45,265 bases of DNA from Desulfuromonas sp. (GCA_002868865.1 PKUC01000042.1:1-45265), one strand, 5' to 3'. Numbered from the stretch's first letter, positions 25,907 to 35,337 are shown. Translations and numbers: made by a program. The notes: generated by a model not told the origin, from the sequence alone.

Positions 25907-27106
25907 TCAATCGCCCTTCCGCAGCGAAACGATCCGGTCCAGCAGTTCGTCGGCCACCGCATCTTTGCTCCTCTGCGACAGGCTGTCTATCGAACCGTCG
26001 GCGTAGAGGAATTTCACCACATTGGTGTCGACATCGAAACCTGCACCGGGATCGGTGACATCATTAGCGACGATCATATCCAGATTTTTGTTCCGCAGTT
26101 TCAGGGCCGCGTTGGCGACAAGATCCTCCGTCTCCGCAGCAAAACCGACCAGAATCTGAGCATCCTTGATCTGACCCAGTTCAGCGAGGATGTCCCGATT
26201 TTTGGTCAACGTCAGAGTCAGCTCGTCGCTCTGCCCCTTTTTCATCTTGTGCTGCGCACAGTGGGCCGCGCGAAAATCAGCGACCGCAGCGGCCTTAACG
26301 ATCACATCGCTCTCGGACGCATGCTGCATCACGGCCCGATACATCTCATCTGCCGAGGAAACCTTCACCAGCCTTACCCCCTCCGGCGGAGTCAACTGGA
26401 CAGGTCCGGAGATCAGCGTCACCTGCGCGCCACGTCGCCGCGCCTGTCGAGCTACCGCGTACCCCATCTTTCCCGATGAATAGTTACTGATATAGCGGAC
26501 CGGGTCGATATTTTCCCGAGTCGGTCCAGCGGTAATCAGAATGCGGGTCCCACAAAAATCTCCCGGCACCAAAAACTGGGCAGTTTCATCAAAGATGTCG
26601 GACGGATCAGGCATCTTCCCCTTCCCCTCCCAACCACAGGCCAGCGCACCAACCACCGGATCCATCATCCGATAGCCATCCGCCCGGAGCTGATCCTGAT
26701 TGCGCTGGTAGATCGGATTTTCAAACATATTGACGTTCATCGCCGGAACCAACAGGACTGGTGCTTTGGTGGCCATCACGCTGGTAGAGAGCAGATCGTC
26801 GGCCAGACCGTGAGCGACCTTGCCGATAAAGTTGGCGGTAGCCGGGGCGACCACAAACAGATCGGCGCGATCTGCCAGCGAGATATGACCGATCTCCTGT
26901 TCCTGAGCCAGATTGAAGAGGTCGGTGTGGACGCTGTTACCGGACAGGGTCTGAAACGTGAGCGGGGTCACAAATTGCTGCGCGTTTTTCGTCATGACGA
27001 CATGCACGTCTGCTCCGGCCTTGACATACAGCCTCAGCAGCTCGACCGCCTTGTAGACAGCAATACCACCGGTCACCCCGAGGATGATGGTTTTTCCGTT
27101 GAGCAT
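25907..27106 (-). CDS. coaBC: Bifunctional phosphopantothenoylcysteine decarboxylase / phosphopantothenate-cysteine ligase
   Basis: A 399-residue fusion of CoaC and CoaB. The flavin-binding CoaC half (about 1-185) opens GVTGGIAVYKAVELLR, has the catalytic His in IGHISLADRADLFVVAPAT, and contains PAMNVNMFENP. The CoaB half begins ILITAGPTRENIDPVRYISN, with SGKMGYAVA for nucleotide binding and KAAAVADFR. It makes 4'-phosphopantetheine in coenzyme A synthesis. GAAGG sits 6 nt before the ATG, 12 bp after the metallo-hydrolase stop. It is the last gene of a five-gene operon, ending 28 bp from the convergent phospholipase-like gene. Confidence 0.96.
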   Translation of the reverse strand: MLNGKTIILGVTGGIAVYKAVELLRLYVKAGADVHVVMTKNAQQFVTPLTFQTLSGNSVHTDLFNLAQEQEIGHISLADRADLFVVAPATANFIGKVAHGLADDLLSTSVMATKAPVLLVPAMNVNMFENPIYQRNQDQLRADGYRMMDPVVGALACGWEGKGKMPDPSDIFDETAQFLVPGDFCGTRILITAGPTRENIDPVRYISNYSSGKMGYAVARQARRRGAQVTLISGPVQLTPPEGVRLVKVSSADEMYRAVMQHASESDVIVKAAAVADFRAAHCAQHKMKKGQSDELTLTLTKNRDILAELGQIKDAQILVGFAAETEDLVANAALKLRNKNLDMIVANDVTDPGAGFDVDTNVVKFLYADGSIDSLSQRSKDAVADELLDRIVSLRKGD

Positions 27107-27118
27107 GAAGACCTTCCC

Positions 27119-27739
27119 CTACTGCAGAAAAGGATTGTGACGTTTCTCATCTCCGACACGACTGTCAGGCCCATGGCCGGGATGTACGATGGTGTCATCG
27201 GGGAGCGAGAGAATTTTGCTCCGGATGCTGTCGATCAGGGTCTGATGATCCGCAGCGGGCAGATCGGTACGCCCGACCGAACCGGCAAACAGGGTATCCC
27301 CACAGAACAGATGGTCCTGACAGAGCAGACAGACCCCGCCTGGAGAGTGGCCGGGGGTGTGATAGATATCCAGCGACAACTGTCCGACCGTGAGGGTGTC
27401 TCCCTCCACAAGGCAACAGTCCGGCTCGGGAGAACTAACCGTCGACAGGCCATAGACCGCCGCATGCTGTTCCGCCTGCTGCAGCAGCGAGCGGTCTGCG
27501 TCGTGAATCAGCAGCTTAGCCTCGGTTGCTGCCAGCAGATCCCGGTTTCCGCCGACGTGATCGAAATGACCGTGGGTATTGATCACATAATCCAGCGTCA
27601 GCCCATGACGCTTCAGCCGGTCAAGGATCATCGTCACATCGCCGCCAGGATCGATAATCGCAGCCCGTAAAGTCTGTGGGCAACCGAGCAAATAACAATT
27701 GACCTGCAGAGGTCCAACGACAAGGGTATCCAGTATCAT
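27119..27739 (-). CDS. Metallo-beta-lactamase-fold hydrolase (glyoxalase II-like)
   Basis: A 206-residue MBL-fold enzyme. The metal motif NTHGHFDHVGG (HxHxDH, about 55-65) and later ligands in HTPGHSPGG, FCGDTLFAGSVGRTDLP and HPGHGPDS are all intact, so two metals should bind. This short GloB-like group includes hydroxyacylglutathione hydrolases and related thioesterases; the C-terminal glutathione-binding domain of true GloB is missing, so the substrate is open. The start overlaps the upstream exoribonuclease gene by 4 bp (ATGA), with AAGGA 7 nt upstream. Confidence 0.9.
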   Translation of the reverse strand: MILDTLVVGPLQVNCYLLGCPQTLRAAIIDPGGDVTMILDRLKRHGLTLDYVINTHGHFDHVGGNRDLLAATEAKLLIHDADRSLLQQAEQHAAVYGLSTVSSPEPDCCLVEGDTLTVGQLSLDIYHTPGHSPGGVCLLCQDHLFCGDTLFAGSVGRTDLPAADHQTLIDSIRSKILSLPDDTIVHPGHGPDSRVGDEKRHNPFLQ

Positions 27740-28869
27740 GACTTGTCCTTATCGGAGGCATTGGAAAACAGATCGAGGTTTTTACCCTGAAGCTGCTCCG
27801 CCAGAGTAAAACCGAGCGGCTGATCAAAACTGCGTCGTACCGGTTTTTCGGTGCGGGGCTGTCGGGGTTCTTCTCTCATCGGTGGTGCCGTTTCAACTGC
27901 GTCCTGACTCGGCCGGTCCAGCGGGCTATAAAAATAGCGGTCATAGAGACGATGATATGTGGTCCAGTCACCCTCACGGTCGGGCTGACGGTCGATGTGA
28001 GTCTGGATGCCATTGATTTTGGAATCGAGGTCATCCACAAAATTGAGGACCACCGCCTCGAGGGTCTTCGGCCGCTTCGGTGAACCATACTCGTACTGAC
28101 CGTGGTGAGAAAGTAGCAGGTGTTTGATCAGCACTGCCGTGCGCGATGGAAAACCGTCGATATTGCGAACCCTGTCATCGATCATCTGTACGCCGATGAC
28201 AATATGACCAAGCAGTTTCCCCTCGTCGGTGTAGTTAAAGGCACGATCGTAGCACAGTTCATCCACCTTGCCGATATCGTGCAGCAATGCACCAGCCACC
28301 AGTAGATTGCGATCGACCTGAGGATAACGTGCTGCAACATCGCTGGCGAGAGCCGCCACGGCCAGAGAATGTTCGAGAAGTCCCCCGATAAAAACATGGT
28401 GCATTGCCTTGGCGGCAGGAGCTTGTCTGTAACGCCCGAGTAGCTGTTCATCCTCGAAAAAAGCGCGAAGCAGTTTCTCGATCCAAGGGTCTGTCAGGCT
28501 CGAGAGCAGTTGCTGCAGTTCGTCCTGCATCGCTTCAGCATTGCGGGTAGAAACCGGCAGAAAATCGCCGAGATCAACGTCCTTGCTATCCACCGCCTTG
28601 AGGTTCTGTACGACGATCTGCATCTTCCCCATATACACGCTGGCCTTGGCCGCAACCCGGATAAAATCATCCCGCTTGAAAAGACGGGAAAATTCATCGA
28701 CCCGATCCCAGACTCGGGCTTCGACCTCACCGGTCTTGTCCATCAACTTCAGGGTCATATAGGGCTTGCCGTTCTTGGCCATCGCCATGATCTTGTCGCG
28801 CACCAGAAAGAGCGAATCGATCTGATCGCGCTCTCTGATCTGATCTACAAAAACTGTTTTCAGGCTCAT
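27736..28869 (-). CDS. YhaM-type 3'-5' exoribonuclease (OB fold + HD domain)
   Basis: A 377-residue protein. The N-terminal OB-fold nucleic-acid-binding domain (about 1-95; GKPYMTLKLMDKTGEVEARV) is followed by an HD metal-dependent hydrolase (about 160-300) with HHVFIGGLLEHS, the HD pair in LLHDIGKVDEL and LLLSHHGQYEYGSPKRPKT. This order defines the YhaM/CBF1 family, characterised in Bacillus and Staphylococcus as a 3'-5' exonuclease. The C-terminal about 70 residues are low-complexity and variable (PPMREEPRQPRTEKPVRR). It starts 5 bp after the FAD-oxidoreductase stop and overlaps the MBL gene by 4 bp. Confidence 0.92.
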   Translation of the reverse strand: MSLKTVFVDQIRERDQIDSLFLVRDKIMAMAKNGKPYMTLKLMDKTGEVEARVWDRVDEFSRLFKRDDFIRVAAKASVYMGKMQIVVQNLKAVDSKDVDLGDFLPVSTRNAEAMQDELQQLLSSLTDPWIEKLLRAFFEDEQLLGRYRQAPAAKAMHHVFIGGLLEHSLAVAALASDVAARYPQVDRNLLVAGALLHDIGKVDELCYDRAFNYTDEGKLLGHIVIGVQMIDDRVRNIDGFPSRTAVLIKHLLLSHHGQYEYGSPKRPKTLEAVVLNFVDDLDSKINGIQTHIDRQPDREGDWTTYHRLYDRYFYSPLDRPSQDAVETAPPMREEPRQPRTEKPVRRSFDQPLGFTLAEQLQGKNLDLFSNASDKDKS

Positions 28870-28874
28870 ATCCT

Positions 28875-30464
28875 TTAATCCATGTTCTGTTCGATAATAT
28901 TGTCGGCAACGCGCAATCCGTCGATGGCTGCGCTCATGATCCCTCCGGCGTAACCGGCTCCCTCACCGGCAGGAAATAATCCCGCGTGGCTGATCGATTG
29001 ACACCGCTCATCGCGCAGAATCCGCAACGGTGCGGATGTTCTGGTCTCGATCCCGACAAGGGTCGCCTGCTCCGACACAAAACCGCGCATCTTGCGATCA
29101 AACTGCGGCAGAGCACGGCGCAAGCCCTGTCGGACAAAGTCAGGCAAAACCAGATCGAGATCGGTGTGAACCACCCCCGGTCGACAGCTCGAGCGCAGTT
29201 GCCCCGCCCGCCCGGCCAAAAACTCACAGAGCGGCTGGGCCGGAGCAAGGTGACGTCCGCCAGCAGCCACAAAGGCCGACCGCTCCCACTGCTGTTGAAA
29301 ACGGACCCCGGCTAAGGCATCTTTCTGATCGAAATCGTCTGGCCGCACAGAGACAACCAGCGCACTGTTGGAATACTCTCCGGCACGACCGAAATCGCTC
29401 ATGCCGTTGACCACCACACCGTCCTCTTCGGAAGAGGCATTCACCACCACACCGCCGGGACACATACAGAAGGAATATACGCCCCGCCCGGTCTCCTTGT
29501 CATTCCAGGTCAGAGCGTAGTCCGCTGCAGGGAGCTGCGAATGGGACTCAAGACCATACTGAATCCGGTTGATCAGAGTCGCAGGATGTTCGACACGTAG
29601 GCCGACAGCAAAAGGTTTAGTTTGCAGCAGTATGCCAGAATCGAGCAGCAAACGATAGGTGTCTCGCGCACTGTGACCCGGAGCCAGCACCAGAGCATCG
29701 CAGCTGATCTCCCCGGACTTATCGACAACAGCGGCAACAACCTGCCGATCGCGGCAGACCAGACCGGTCAGACGTGTCGAGAAACGAAGGTCGCACCCCC
29801 TGCGCTGCAGTTCCTGACGAAAACGAATCAAAACACTGCGCAGCCGGTCGGAGCCGATATGGGGCTTGGCCTGGTACAGAATCTCAGCAGGAGCACCGAA
29901 ACGGACCAGAGTCTCAAGAACCTGACGGGTCGCAGGATGATTCTGGCGGCTGGTCAACTTACCGTCAGAAAAGGTACCAGCGCCGCCCTCGCCGAACTGC
30001 ACGTTGCTTTGTGCAGACAGACCGTCTCCGGCCCAGAAACGACGGACATCCTGCAGTCGTTCTTCAACCGGCTTGCCCCGTTCAATCAGGGTGACATGCA
30101 CCCCGGCGTCAGATAGGCGCAGCGCAGCAAACAGGCCAGCCGGTCCCATACCGACAACGAGGGCGCGACACTCACGAGAACGTGATATCGCCCTTGGCAA
30201 CGGCGCAGCCGGAATCACCTCTGTCAGGCGCGGATTGTCCTGTTGGCGGAGGGATCGTGCGGTCTGTTCGTCAACATCAAACTCAACGGTGTAAACCCGC
30301 AAGATAGCCGGCTTACGGCGGGCGTCGATCCCTTTACGGACAATGTTCCAGCACAGCAGCTGACCGGCCTTCAGGCCGAGCTGCGCAGTAACCTTATCCG
30401 GCAGGACCGATTCCTGTTCTTCCAGCCGCAGCCGGACCTCTCGTAAGCAAAAAGTGGATGTCAT
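28875..30464 (-). CDS. FAD-dependent oxidoreductase of the COG2509 group
   Basis: A 529-residue flavoprotein. About 90 N-terminal residues precede the dinucleotide fold ALVVGMGPAGLFAALRLSDAG (about 91-111), then the GKPVEERLQDV linker. CMCPGGVVVNASSEEDG and VVNGMSDFGRAGEYSNSA are the hallmark blocks of this family, and GEGAGYAGGIMSAAIDGL closes the FAD site near the C-terminus. The reaction is unknown; family members are annotated only as NAD(FAD)-utilising dehydrogenases. The ATG overlaps the sensor-kinase stop by one base (TGATG). It sits between the sensor and the YhaM gene in the operon. Confidence 0.9.
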   Translation of the reverse strand: MTSTFCLREVRLRLEEQESVLPDKVTAQLGLKAGQLLCWNIVRKGIDARRKPAILRVYTVEFDVDEQTARSLRQQDNPRLTEVIPAAPLPRAISRSRECRALVVGMGPAGLFAALRLSDAGVHVTLIERGKPVEERLQDVRRFWAGDGLSAQSNVQFGEGGAGTFSDGKLTSRQNHPATRQVLETLVRFGAPAEILYQAKPHIGSDRLRSVLIRFRQELQRRGCDLRFSTRLTGLVCRDRQVVAAVVDKSGEISCDALVLAPGHSARDTYRLLLDSGILLQTKPFAVGLRVEHPATLINRIQYGLESHSQLPAADYALTWNDKETGRGVYSFCMCPGGVVVNASSEEDGVVVNGMSDFGRAGEYSNSALVVSVRPDDFDQKDALAGVRFQQQWERSAFVAAGGRHLAPAQPLCEFLAGRAGQLRSSCRPGVVHTDLDLVLPDFVRQGLRRALPQFDRKMRGFVSEQATLVGIETRTSAPLRILRDERCQSISHAGLFPAGEGAGYAGGIMSAAIDGLRVADNIIEQNMD

Positions 30465-31657
30465 CAGGATGAATAGGGAAGCTCAATATGCAGACAGGCT
30501 CCGGAAGAGGTCCGGTTCTCCGCCCATATGCGTCCTCCATAGCCCTTGACGATTCGCAGTGCGACCGAAAGACCAAAACCGGTACCACTGTCTTTAGTGG
30601 TAAAAAAAGGATCAAAAACCCGCGACAGCAGATCCTCGGGGATCCCCGCTCCGGTATCGGCGATGGCGATGGCCAACGTCTCTCCACCACTTAAACTCAC
30701 CGTCAGAGTCCCGCCGTCAGGCATTTCGAACAGTGCGTTGCCAATCAGATTGGATAACAGCTGCTCTATCTCCTTGGCATCCGCGCTTAAGGTCGGTATG
30801 CCGTCCTCAACGAAGGTGTCAACCTCAACCTGCTGCAATTGAATCTGGATATCGTACTGACTCAGAACGTCCTCCAGGACAGCGGCCACATCGACTGCTG
30901 TACGCTGTCCTCTGTCGCGCTTACTGGCGGCAAGAAGCTGCACCAGAATATCGTCAATTCTGTCAACTTCGACACAGATACTGTCCAGATAAGCGTCATG
31001 GTCGGCCTGTTCGCTCGACATCCCCTTTAAAAGTTGCGCAAACAGATTGATCGAATTGAGCGGGTTGCGGATTTCATGAGCCAGCCCTGCCGAAATATGT
31101 CCCAGCGCGGCCAGTTTTTCGACCTGTAGGAACTCAGCATGGGCCTTTTCCAGATCGCGGGTCTTTTCGGCCACACGACGTTCCAACTCCTGATTCCAGG
31201 CCTCGATCTCCATGCACAACTGTTTTTCACTCTCTATCAGGCGACGATTCTCCAGTTCAACCTGGCGAAACTGCAGCGCGGTGTCGATCTTTTCACGCAA
31301 AACCGGGGGCGAAAACGGCTTCTGCAAATAATCAACCGCTCCTGCTTTCATCAGCGACACTGCGACCTCTTCACTCCCTTTCCCGGTAAATATAATCACA
31401 TAAGTCCCGGGAAACCGGCTGCGGATCTCCGATAGCGCCGTCAGACCATCCATCACCGGCATCCTGTAATCGAGCAGAACCAATGCCGGATCTTCCTTCT
31501 CGACCAGTTGCAGGCACTCATGCCCATCGGAAGCGGTCAGGATCGAGAACCCTCGACTGCGCAGACACGCGTCGACCAACTCAAGGATGCTCGGCTCATC
31601 ATCAGCGACAAGAATTTTTTCACCAGCAAAACGGCTGGTTCCACTTGTCAGCATCAT
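30464..31657 (-). CDS. Hybrid regulator: receiver domain + histidine kinase
   Basis: About 397 residues, cytoplasmic. An N-terminal receiver domain (ILVADDEPSILELVDACL; phospho-accepting Asp in VLLDYRMPVMDG; Lys in YLQKPF) is followed by a coiled linker, a HisKA dimerisation domain with LAHEIRNPLNSI and a HATPase with DTGAGIPEDLL and GTGFGLSVALRI. It lacks a membrane segment, so it probably receives phosphate from another kinase and relays it. No output regulator is adjacent. A TTG at 31687 opens the frame, but the paired ATGs at 31657/31654 preceded by GGGGG are more likely starts. It heads the five-gene operon ending in coaBC. Confidence 0.88.
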   Translation of the reverse strand: MMLTSGTSRFAGEKILVADDEPSILELVDACLRSRGFSILTASDGHECLQLVEKEDPALVLLDYRMPVMDGLTALSEIRSRFPGTYVIIFTGKGSEEVAVSLMKAGAVDYLQKPFSPPVLREKIDTALQFRQVELENRRLIESEKQLCMEIEAWNQELERRVAEKTRDLEKAHAEFLQVEKLAALGHISAGLAHEIRNPLNSINLFAQLLKGMSSEQADHDAYLDSICVEVDRIDDILVQLLAASKRDRGQRTAVDVAAVLEDVLSQYDIQIQLQQVEVDTFVEDGIPTLSADAKEIEQLLSNLIGNALFEMPDGGTLTVSLSGGETLAIAIADTGAGIPEDLLSRVFDPFFTTKDSGTGFGLSVALRIVKGYGGRIWAENRTSSGACLHIELPYSS

Positions 31658-31806
31658 ACCCCCATACAAGCTGCTTCTTCCGCACAATAGCGCGTAGCAA
31701 CATGACTTTACAAGCGGGATTTATCGTTCCCATCATCAAAACCAGACCATCGTGCATACCAGATCAAATCGCATAAAACAAACAGTACCTATTATGAACC
31801 ACAGAT

Positions 31807-31834
31807 TTGCTTTCCGCGCAGGATCGACTACGAT
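31807..31834 (+). promoter_or_regulatory. Possible promoter for the acyltransferase gene
   Basis: TTGCTT (31807-31812), a 16-bp spacer and TACGAT (31829-31834) lie about 35 bp before the ATG at 31869. An AAAGGAA ribosome site follows. The match to sigma-70 consensus is moderate. Confidence 0.35.
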
Positions 31835-31868
31835 TCTAAGACGTTTCGTGCAAAAAAAGGAATAGACC

Positions 31869-33845
31869 ATGAGCGCTCGCGCATCGCGACATAGCCCCGC
31901 ACCACAATCTGCATTCAGAACAGACATTCAGGCGCTCCGGGGCTATGCGGTCCTTATCGTCCTGCTCTATCACGCCAAGATCGGCTCATTGACCGGTGGT
32001 TTTCTGGGCGTAGACGTTTTTTTCGTCCTCTCAGGCTTCCTCATTACCGGCCTCGTCAAAAAGGGAATCGAACAGAAAACATTCCGTCTTGCCGACTTTT
32101 ATTTCCGCCGCGCAAAGCGACTTCTGCCGGCAGCATATGTCACCTTCCTGTTGACCAGTCTGATGGCTCCATTTTTTCTCGCCAGTTTAGAGCTTGAACA
32201 GTTCCGATCACAGATGATCGGATCGATCACATTTACATCGAACATCGTCCTCTGGAGACAGTCCGGCTACTTCGACGGAGCCGCCGCCCTCAAGCCGTTG
32301 CTACACGTCTGGTCACTTTCGATTGAAGAGCAGTACTATTTCATCCTACCGGCACTGATGCTGTTCATCCCGCCACGATTCTGGAGAAAAGCGGCACTGG
32401 TAACTTTGCTGCTGAGCCTGGGCCTGTGCATGATCATGATCCACAGGGATCCGGCAGCAACCTTCTATCTGCTGCCGACACGGGGATGGGAACTGGCACT
32501 CGGATCGATCGCCGCCCTGCTGACTATCGGACCGCTGCTTAAAAAGGTGATCGCTCTGGCCTTCTGGCCGTCAATCACGGCGCTTTGTCTGTTGCCTTTT
32601 ATCAAGCTGGCGCCGTATCATCCCGGTCCGGATGCACTGCTGGCCTGCATTGCGACACTGTTCATCGTTCTGCGCCAACATCCTGTCCTCAACACCGGGC
32701 CGGTGATCCACGGTATGAGCAGGCTGGGCGACCTGTCCTACTCTCTCTATCTGGTTCATTGGCCGCTATTCGCATTTATGAACAATGCCTGGCTGGGGGA
32801 CCACACTGCCCCGCTGCCCCCGGTTACGGTTCGCCTGTCACTTATGGTTCTGTCACTGCTGCTGGCCTGGCTGCTCAACCGCTACATCGAAGAACCTGCC
32901 AGAAAACTCGATATCGGCAAAACCCGGCACAACCTCTACAGAACCGTCGCCGCCTCGCTCACCCTTATTCTGATCCCCTTCGGGATAACGCAAGCCGTCG
33001 CCACAGATCGATCGTACGCCGAACTGCGCAAGGGCAATCACGGCTTAAGTGCCAACTGCGATGGCCAAGATTATTTTCGAACCCGTCAGGACTGTCGCAC
33101 CTCCGACTCTCCGCAGATCATGGTCTGGGGAGATTCGCACGCCATGCATCTCCTCCCCGGGATTGCTGCATCGTCAGTGCAGGGTGATTCCGTGATTCAA
33201 GCGACAAAATCGATGTGTGGCCCGCTGCTCGATATCGCCGTCACCAATAGCAAATACAGTCCACTGTGGGCAGAAGACTGTATCGCCTTCAATAGTGACG
33301 TTCTTGACTATCTCACCCAACACAGGTCGATAGAGACGGTTGTCCTTTCCAGTACCTTCAGGCAATACCTGCCTCCACAAAAGACCCTGCTGGCGGCACA
33401 CGAACCCGACGCAACCAAAACGGTCTCCGCCGGACAGGATGTCGCCCTTGAAGGGCTGCACAAAACCGTAAACAAACTCCGTGAGCTCGGCAAAAAGGTC
33501 GTTATCATTGCACCACCACCTGCAACAGGATTAAACGTCGGACGCTGCCTGGAACGTCAATTCAGCAACTTGCCGACCTGGGGCGCCCCGGATGACTGTC
33601 AACTGGACGAACAGTCGTGGCGCACATACCGCAAACCAGTCTTAACGTTCCTGGCGACCGTTCCCGAAACAATCGGAGTCGATGTTATTCACCTCAGTGA
33701 TTATCTGTGTAAACAGGGACTCTGCAAAACGATTATGAATGGTACGGCTCTCTACCCCGACAGCGGTCACCTTTCTCAACAGGGATCGACCCTGGTCGCA
33801 GAAAAGATGACCCTATTGAAACAGATCAAACAGCGAGCCTACTAA
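31869..33845 (+). CDS. OafA/YrhL-type acyltransferase with C-terminal SGNH domain
   Basis: A 658-residue membrane protein. The acyltransferase-3 domain (about 20-375) has roughly ten membrane segments; it starts IQALRGYAVLIVLLYHAK with the catalytic His and continues GGFLGVDVFFVLSGFLIT. The C-terminal periplasmic SGNH-hydrolase-like domain (about 400-658) shows MVWGDSHAMHLLPG with the Ser-nucleophile block and DSGHLSQQGS with the Asp/His pair. Such fusions O-acetylate lipopolysaccharide, exopolysaccharide or peptidoglycan. The target is unknown, but an exopolysaccharide operon is in the same window. AAAGGAA sits 6 nt before the ATG. It is transcribed away from the sensor operon. Confidence 0.93.
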   Translation: MSARASRHSPAPQSAFRTDIQALRGYAVLIVLLYHAKIGSLTGGFLGVDVFFVLSGFLITGLVKKGIEQKTFRLADFYFRRAKRLLPAAYVTFLLTSLMAPFFLASLELEQFRSQMIGSITFTSNIVLWRQSGYFDGAAALKPLLHVWSLSIEEQYYFILPALMLFIPPRFWRKAALVTLLLSLGLCMIMIHRDPAATFYLLPTRGWELALGSIAALLTIGPLLKKVIALAFWPSITALCLLPFIKLAPYHPGPDALLACIATLFIVLRQHPVLNTGPVIHGMSRLGDLSYSLYLVHWPLFAFMNNAWLGDHTAPLPPVTVRLSLMVLSLLLAWLLNRYIEEPARKLDIGKTRHNLYRTVAASLTLILIPFGITQAVATDRSYAELRKGNHGLSANCDGQDYFRTRQDCRTSDSPQIMVWGDSHAMHLLPGIAASSVQGDSVIQATKSMCGPLLDIAVTNSKYSPLWAEDCIAFNSDVLDYLTQHRSIETVVLSSTFRQYLPPQKTLLAAHEPDATKTVSAGQDVALEGLHKTVNKLRELGKKVVIIAPPPATGLNVGRCLERQFSNLPTWGAPDDCQLDEQSWRTYRKPVLTFLATVPETIGVDVIHLSDYLCKQGLCKTIMNGTALYPDSGHLSQQGSTLVAEKMTLLKQIKQRAY

Positions 33846-33879
33846 CCATTTCCCCGTGCGGCCTGCCCTGTCAGTTTTT

Positions 33880-33921
33880 CTTTATACCACTCACCACTTC
33901 CTTTATACTCACTACCAATCT
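33880..33921 (+). repeat. Imperfect 21-bp tandem repeat upstream of pabB
   Basis: Two adjacent 21-bp units both begin CTTTATAC (33880 and 33901) and continue with similar C/A-rich sequence. The 21-bp period equals two helical turns. The second unit contains a TATACT that could serve as a -10. It might be an operator or chance in a pyrimidine-rich leader. Confidence 0.35.
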
Positions 33922-33968
33922 AACCACCTTCGCACTTTTTTGATTTTACGCCTGCCCTTGTTGAGCCT

Positions 33969-35333
33969 ATGCCCATATCTCTACACAGCTTTGCCCTGCA
34001 CCAGTTCGATCCGCTCAAGCTCTATCTCCACTGTTATCCGGACGGCCCCGGTTTTCTTGAAACTCTCAATCCACTCCCGAAAACCGGCCGTTACAGCATC
34101 GTACCGCTGCGCAGTCGTGAGCGCTATACAGTGGAGCACGGTCGACTCTACCGTATGAATGCTGGCCACCGCGAGCTGTTGGCGGGGCAACCGCTGGATG
34201 TCCTGTCCACGCTGCTTGCCGATCGAACCGTCCCGCACTCCACCGCAACTCCCTTTCCGGGCGGTTTTTTCGGCTATTTTGGATATGACCTCGCCCACCA
34301 GATCGAAGATCTACCGTACAACAGCCACCGCGACCTGCCGGTTGCTGAGCTGGTCCTCGACTGGATCGATCTGAGTGCCGTCTATGACCACCAGCACCAT
34401 CGGTTGACACTAGCATCTCTTGACCCTGCGGAGGATCTCTCTGCGCTGGAAGATGAAATCCGGGCCAGCCAACACCCGCAGACAACCAGCACCGAACTGA
34501 TTGTCCTTAAGAAACCAGAACCAACCGTCACCCGGGAACAATTCGAGATGATGGTCCGCCGCGCCAAGGACTATATCGCTGCCGGGGATATCTATCAGGC
34601 AAACCTCTCCTGCCGCTTTGACAGTCAGATCGAAACCACCACTCCGGCTCTGTACCGCCGGCTGCGAGCGATCAACCCATCGCCCTTCTCCTGTCTGCTG
34701 CGCTACCCGGATCTTGCACTGGAACTTATCTCGTCCTCACCGGAGCGTTTGGTGTCCCTCCAGCGTAGGATTGCCGAAACTCGCCCCATCGCCGGCACCC
34801 GGCCGCGCAGTTCAGACCAGTCACGCGATTGTCAGCTCGGCGATGAACTGCTCACCCACCCCAAGGAGCGAGCCGAACACATCATGCTCCTCGACCTTGA
34901 GCGGAATGATCTGGGAAAGGTTTGTACCGCCGGCAGCGTCGAAGTCGATGAACTGATGGTCCTCGAACGCTATTCCCACGTCACCCACATCGTCTCCAAC
35001 GTCCGCGGTCAACTTGCCGCTGACAAGGGCCCCTTTGATCTGCTGCGAGCCACCTTTCCGGGAGGAACCATCACCGGAGTTCCCAAAAAGCGCTGCATGG
35101 AGATTATCGATGAACTCGAACCGTTCGGGCGGGGCTGCTATACCGGAAGTGCCGGCTATATCAGCGCCAGCGGCGATATGGATCTCAATATTTTGATCCG
35201 CACCTTTCAGCGCACCGGCAACAGGTTAAGCTATCAGGTCGGCGCGGGTATCGTTGCTGACTCGATTCCCAGAAAAGAATGGCAGGAATGCCTCTCTAAG
35301 GGCGAAGCCCTGCGCAAAACGCTGGAAGACTGA
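33969..35333 (+). CDS. pabB: Aminodeoxychorismate synthase component I
   Basis: A 454-residue chorismate-using enzyme. The chorismate-binding domain (about 185-450) shows AGDIYQANLSCRF, SSSPERLVSL, LLDLERNDLGKVC, FPGGTITGVPKKRCMEIID and GAGIVADSIP. It would make 4-amino-4-deoxychorismate for folate with a PabA glutaminase that is not in this window. E. coli PabB has a nucleophilic Lys in PIKGT; here the motif is PIAGT (Ala275), as in anthranilate synthase TrpE. The assignment to pabB rests on the pabC gene 4 bp downstream and general likeness. No good ribosome site precedes the ATG. Confidence 0.88.
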   Translation: MPISLHSFALHQFDPLKLYLHCYPDGPGFLETLNPLPKTGRYSIVPLRSRERYTVEHGRLYRMNAGHRELLAGQPLDVLSTLLADRTVPHSTATPFPGGFFGYFGYDLAHQIEDLPYNSHRDLPVAELVLDWIDLSAVYDHQHHRLTLASLDPAEDLSALEDEIRASQHPQTTSTELIVLKKPEPTVTREQFEMMVRRAKDYIAAGDIYQANLSCRFDSQIETTTPALYRRLRAINPSPFSCLLRYPDLALELISSSPERLVSLQRRIAETRPIAGTRPRSSDQSRDCQLGDELLTHPKERAEHIMLLDLERNDLGKVCTAGSVEVDELMVLERYSHVTHIVSNVRGQLAADKGPFDLLRATFPGGTITGVPKKRCMEIIDELEPFGRGCYTGSAGYISASGDMDLNILIRTFQRTGNRLSYQVGAGIVADSIPRKEWQECLSKGEALRKTLED

Positions 35334-35337
35334 GGGT

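Noticed and set aside
35254-35337. Upstream extension of pabC
   Set aside because: The extra 28 codons lie inside pabB and are not family-like; ATG 35338 has the normal PabC N-terminus.
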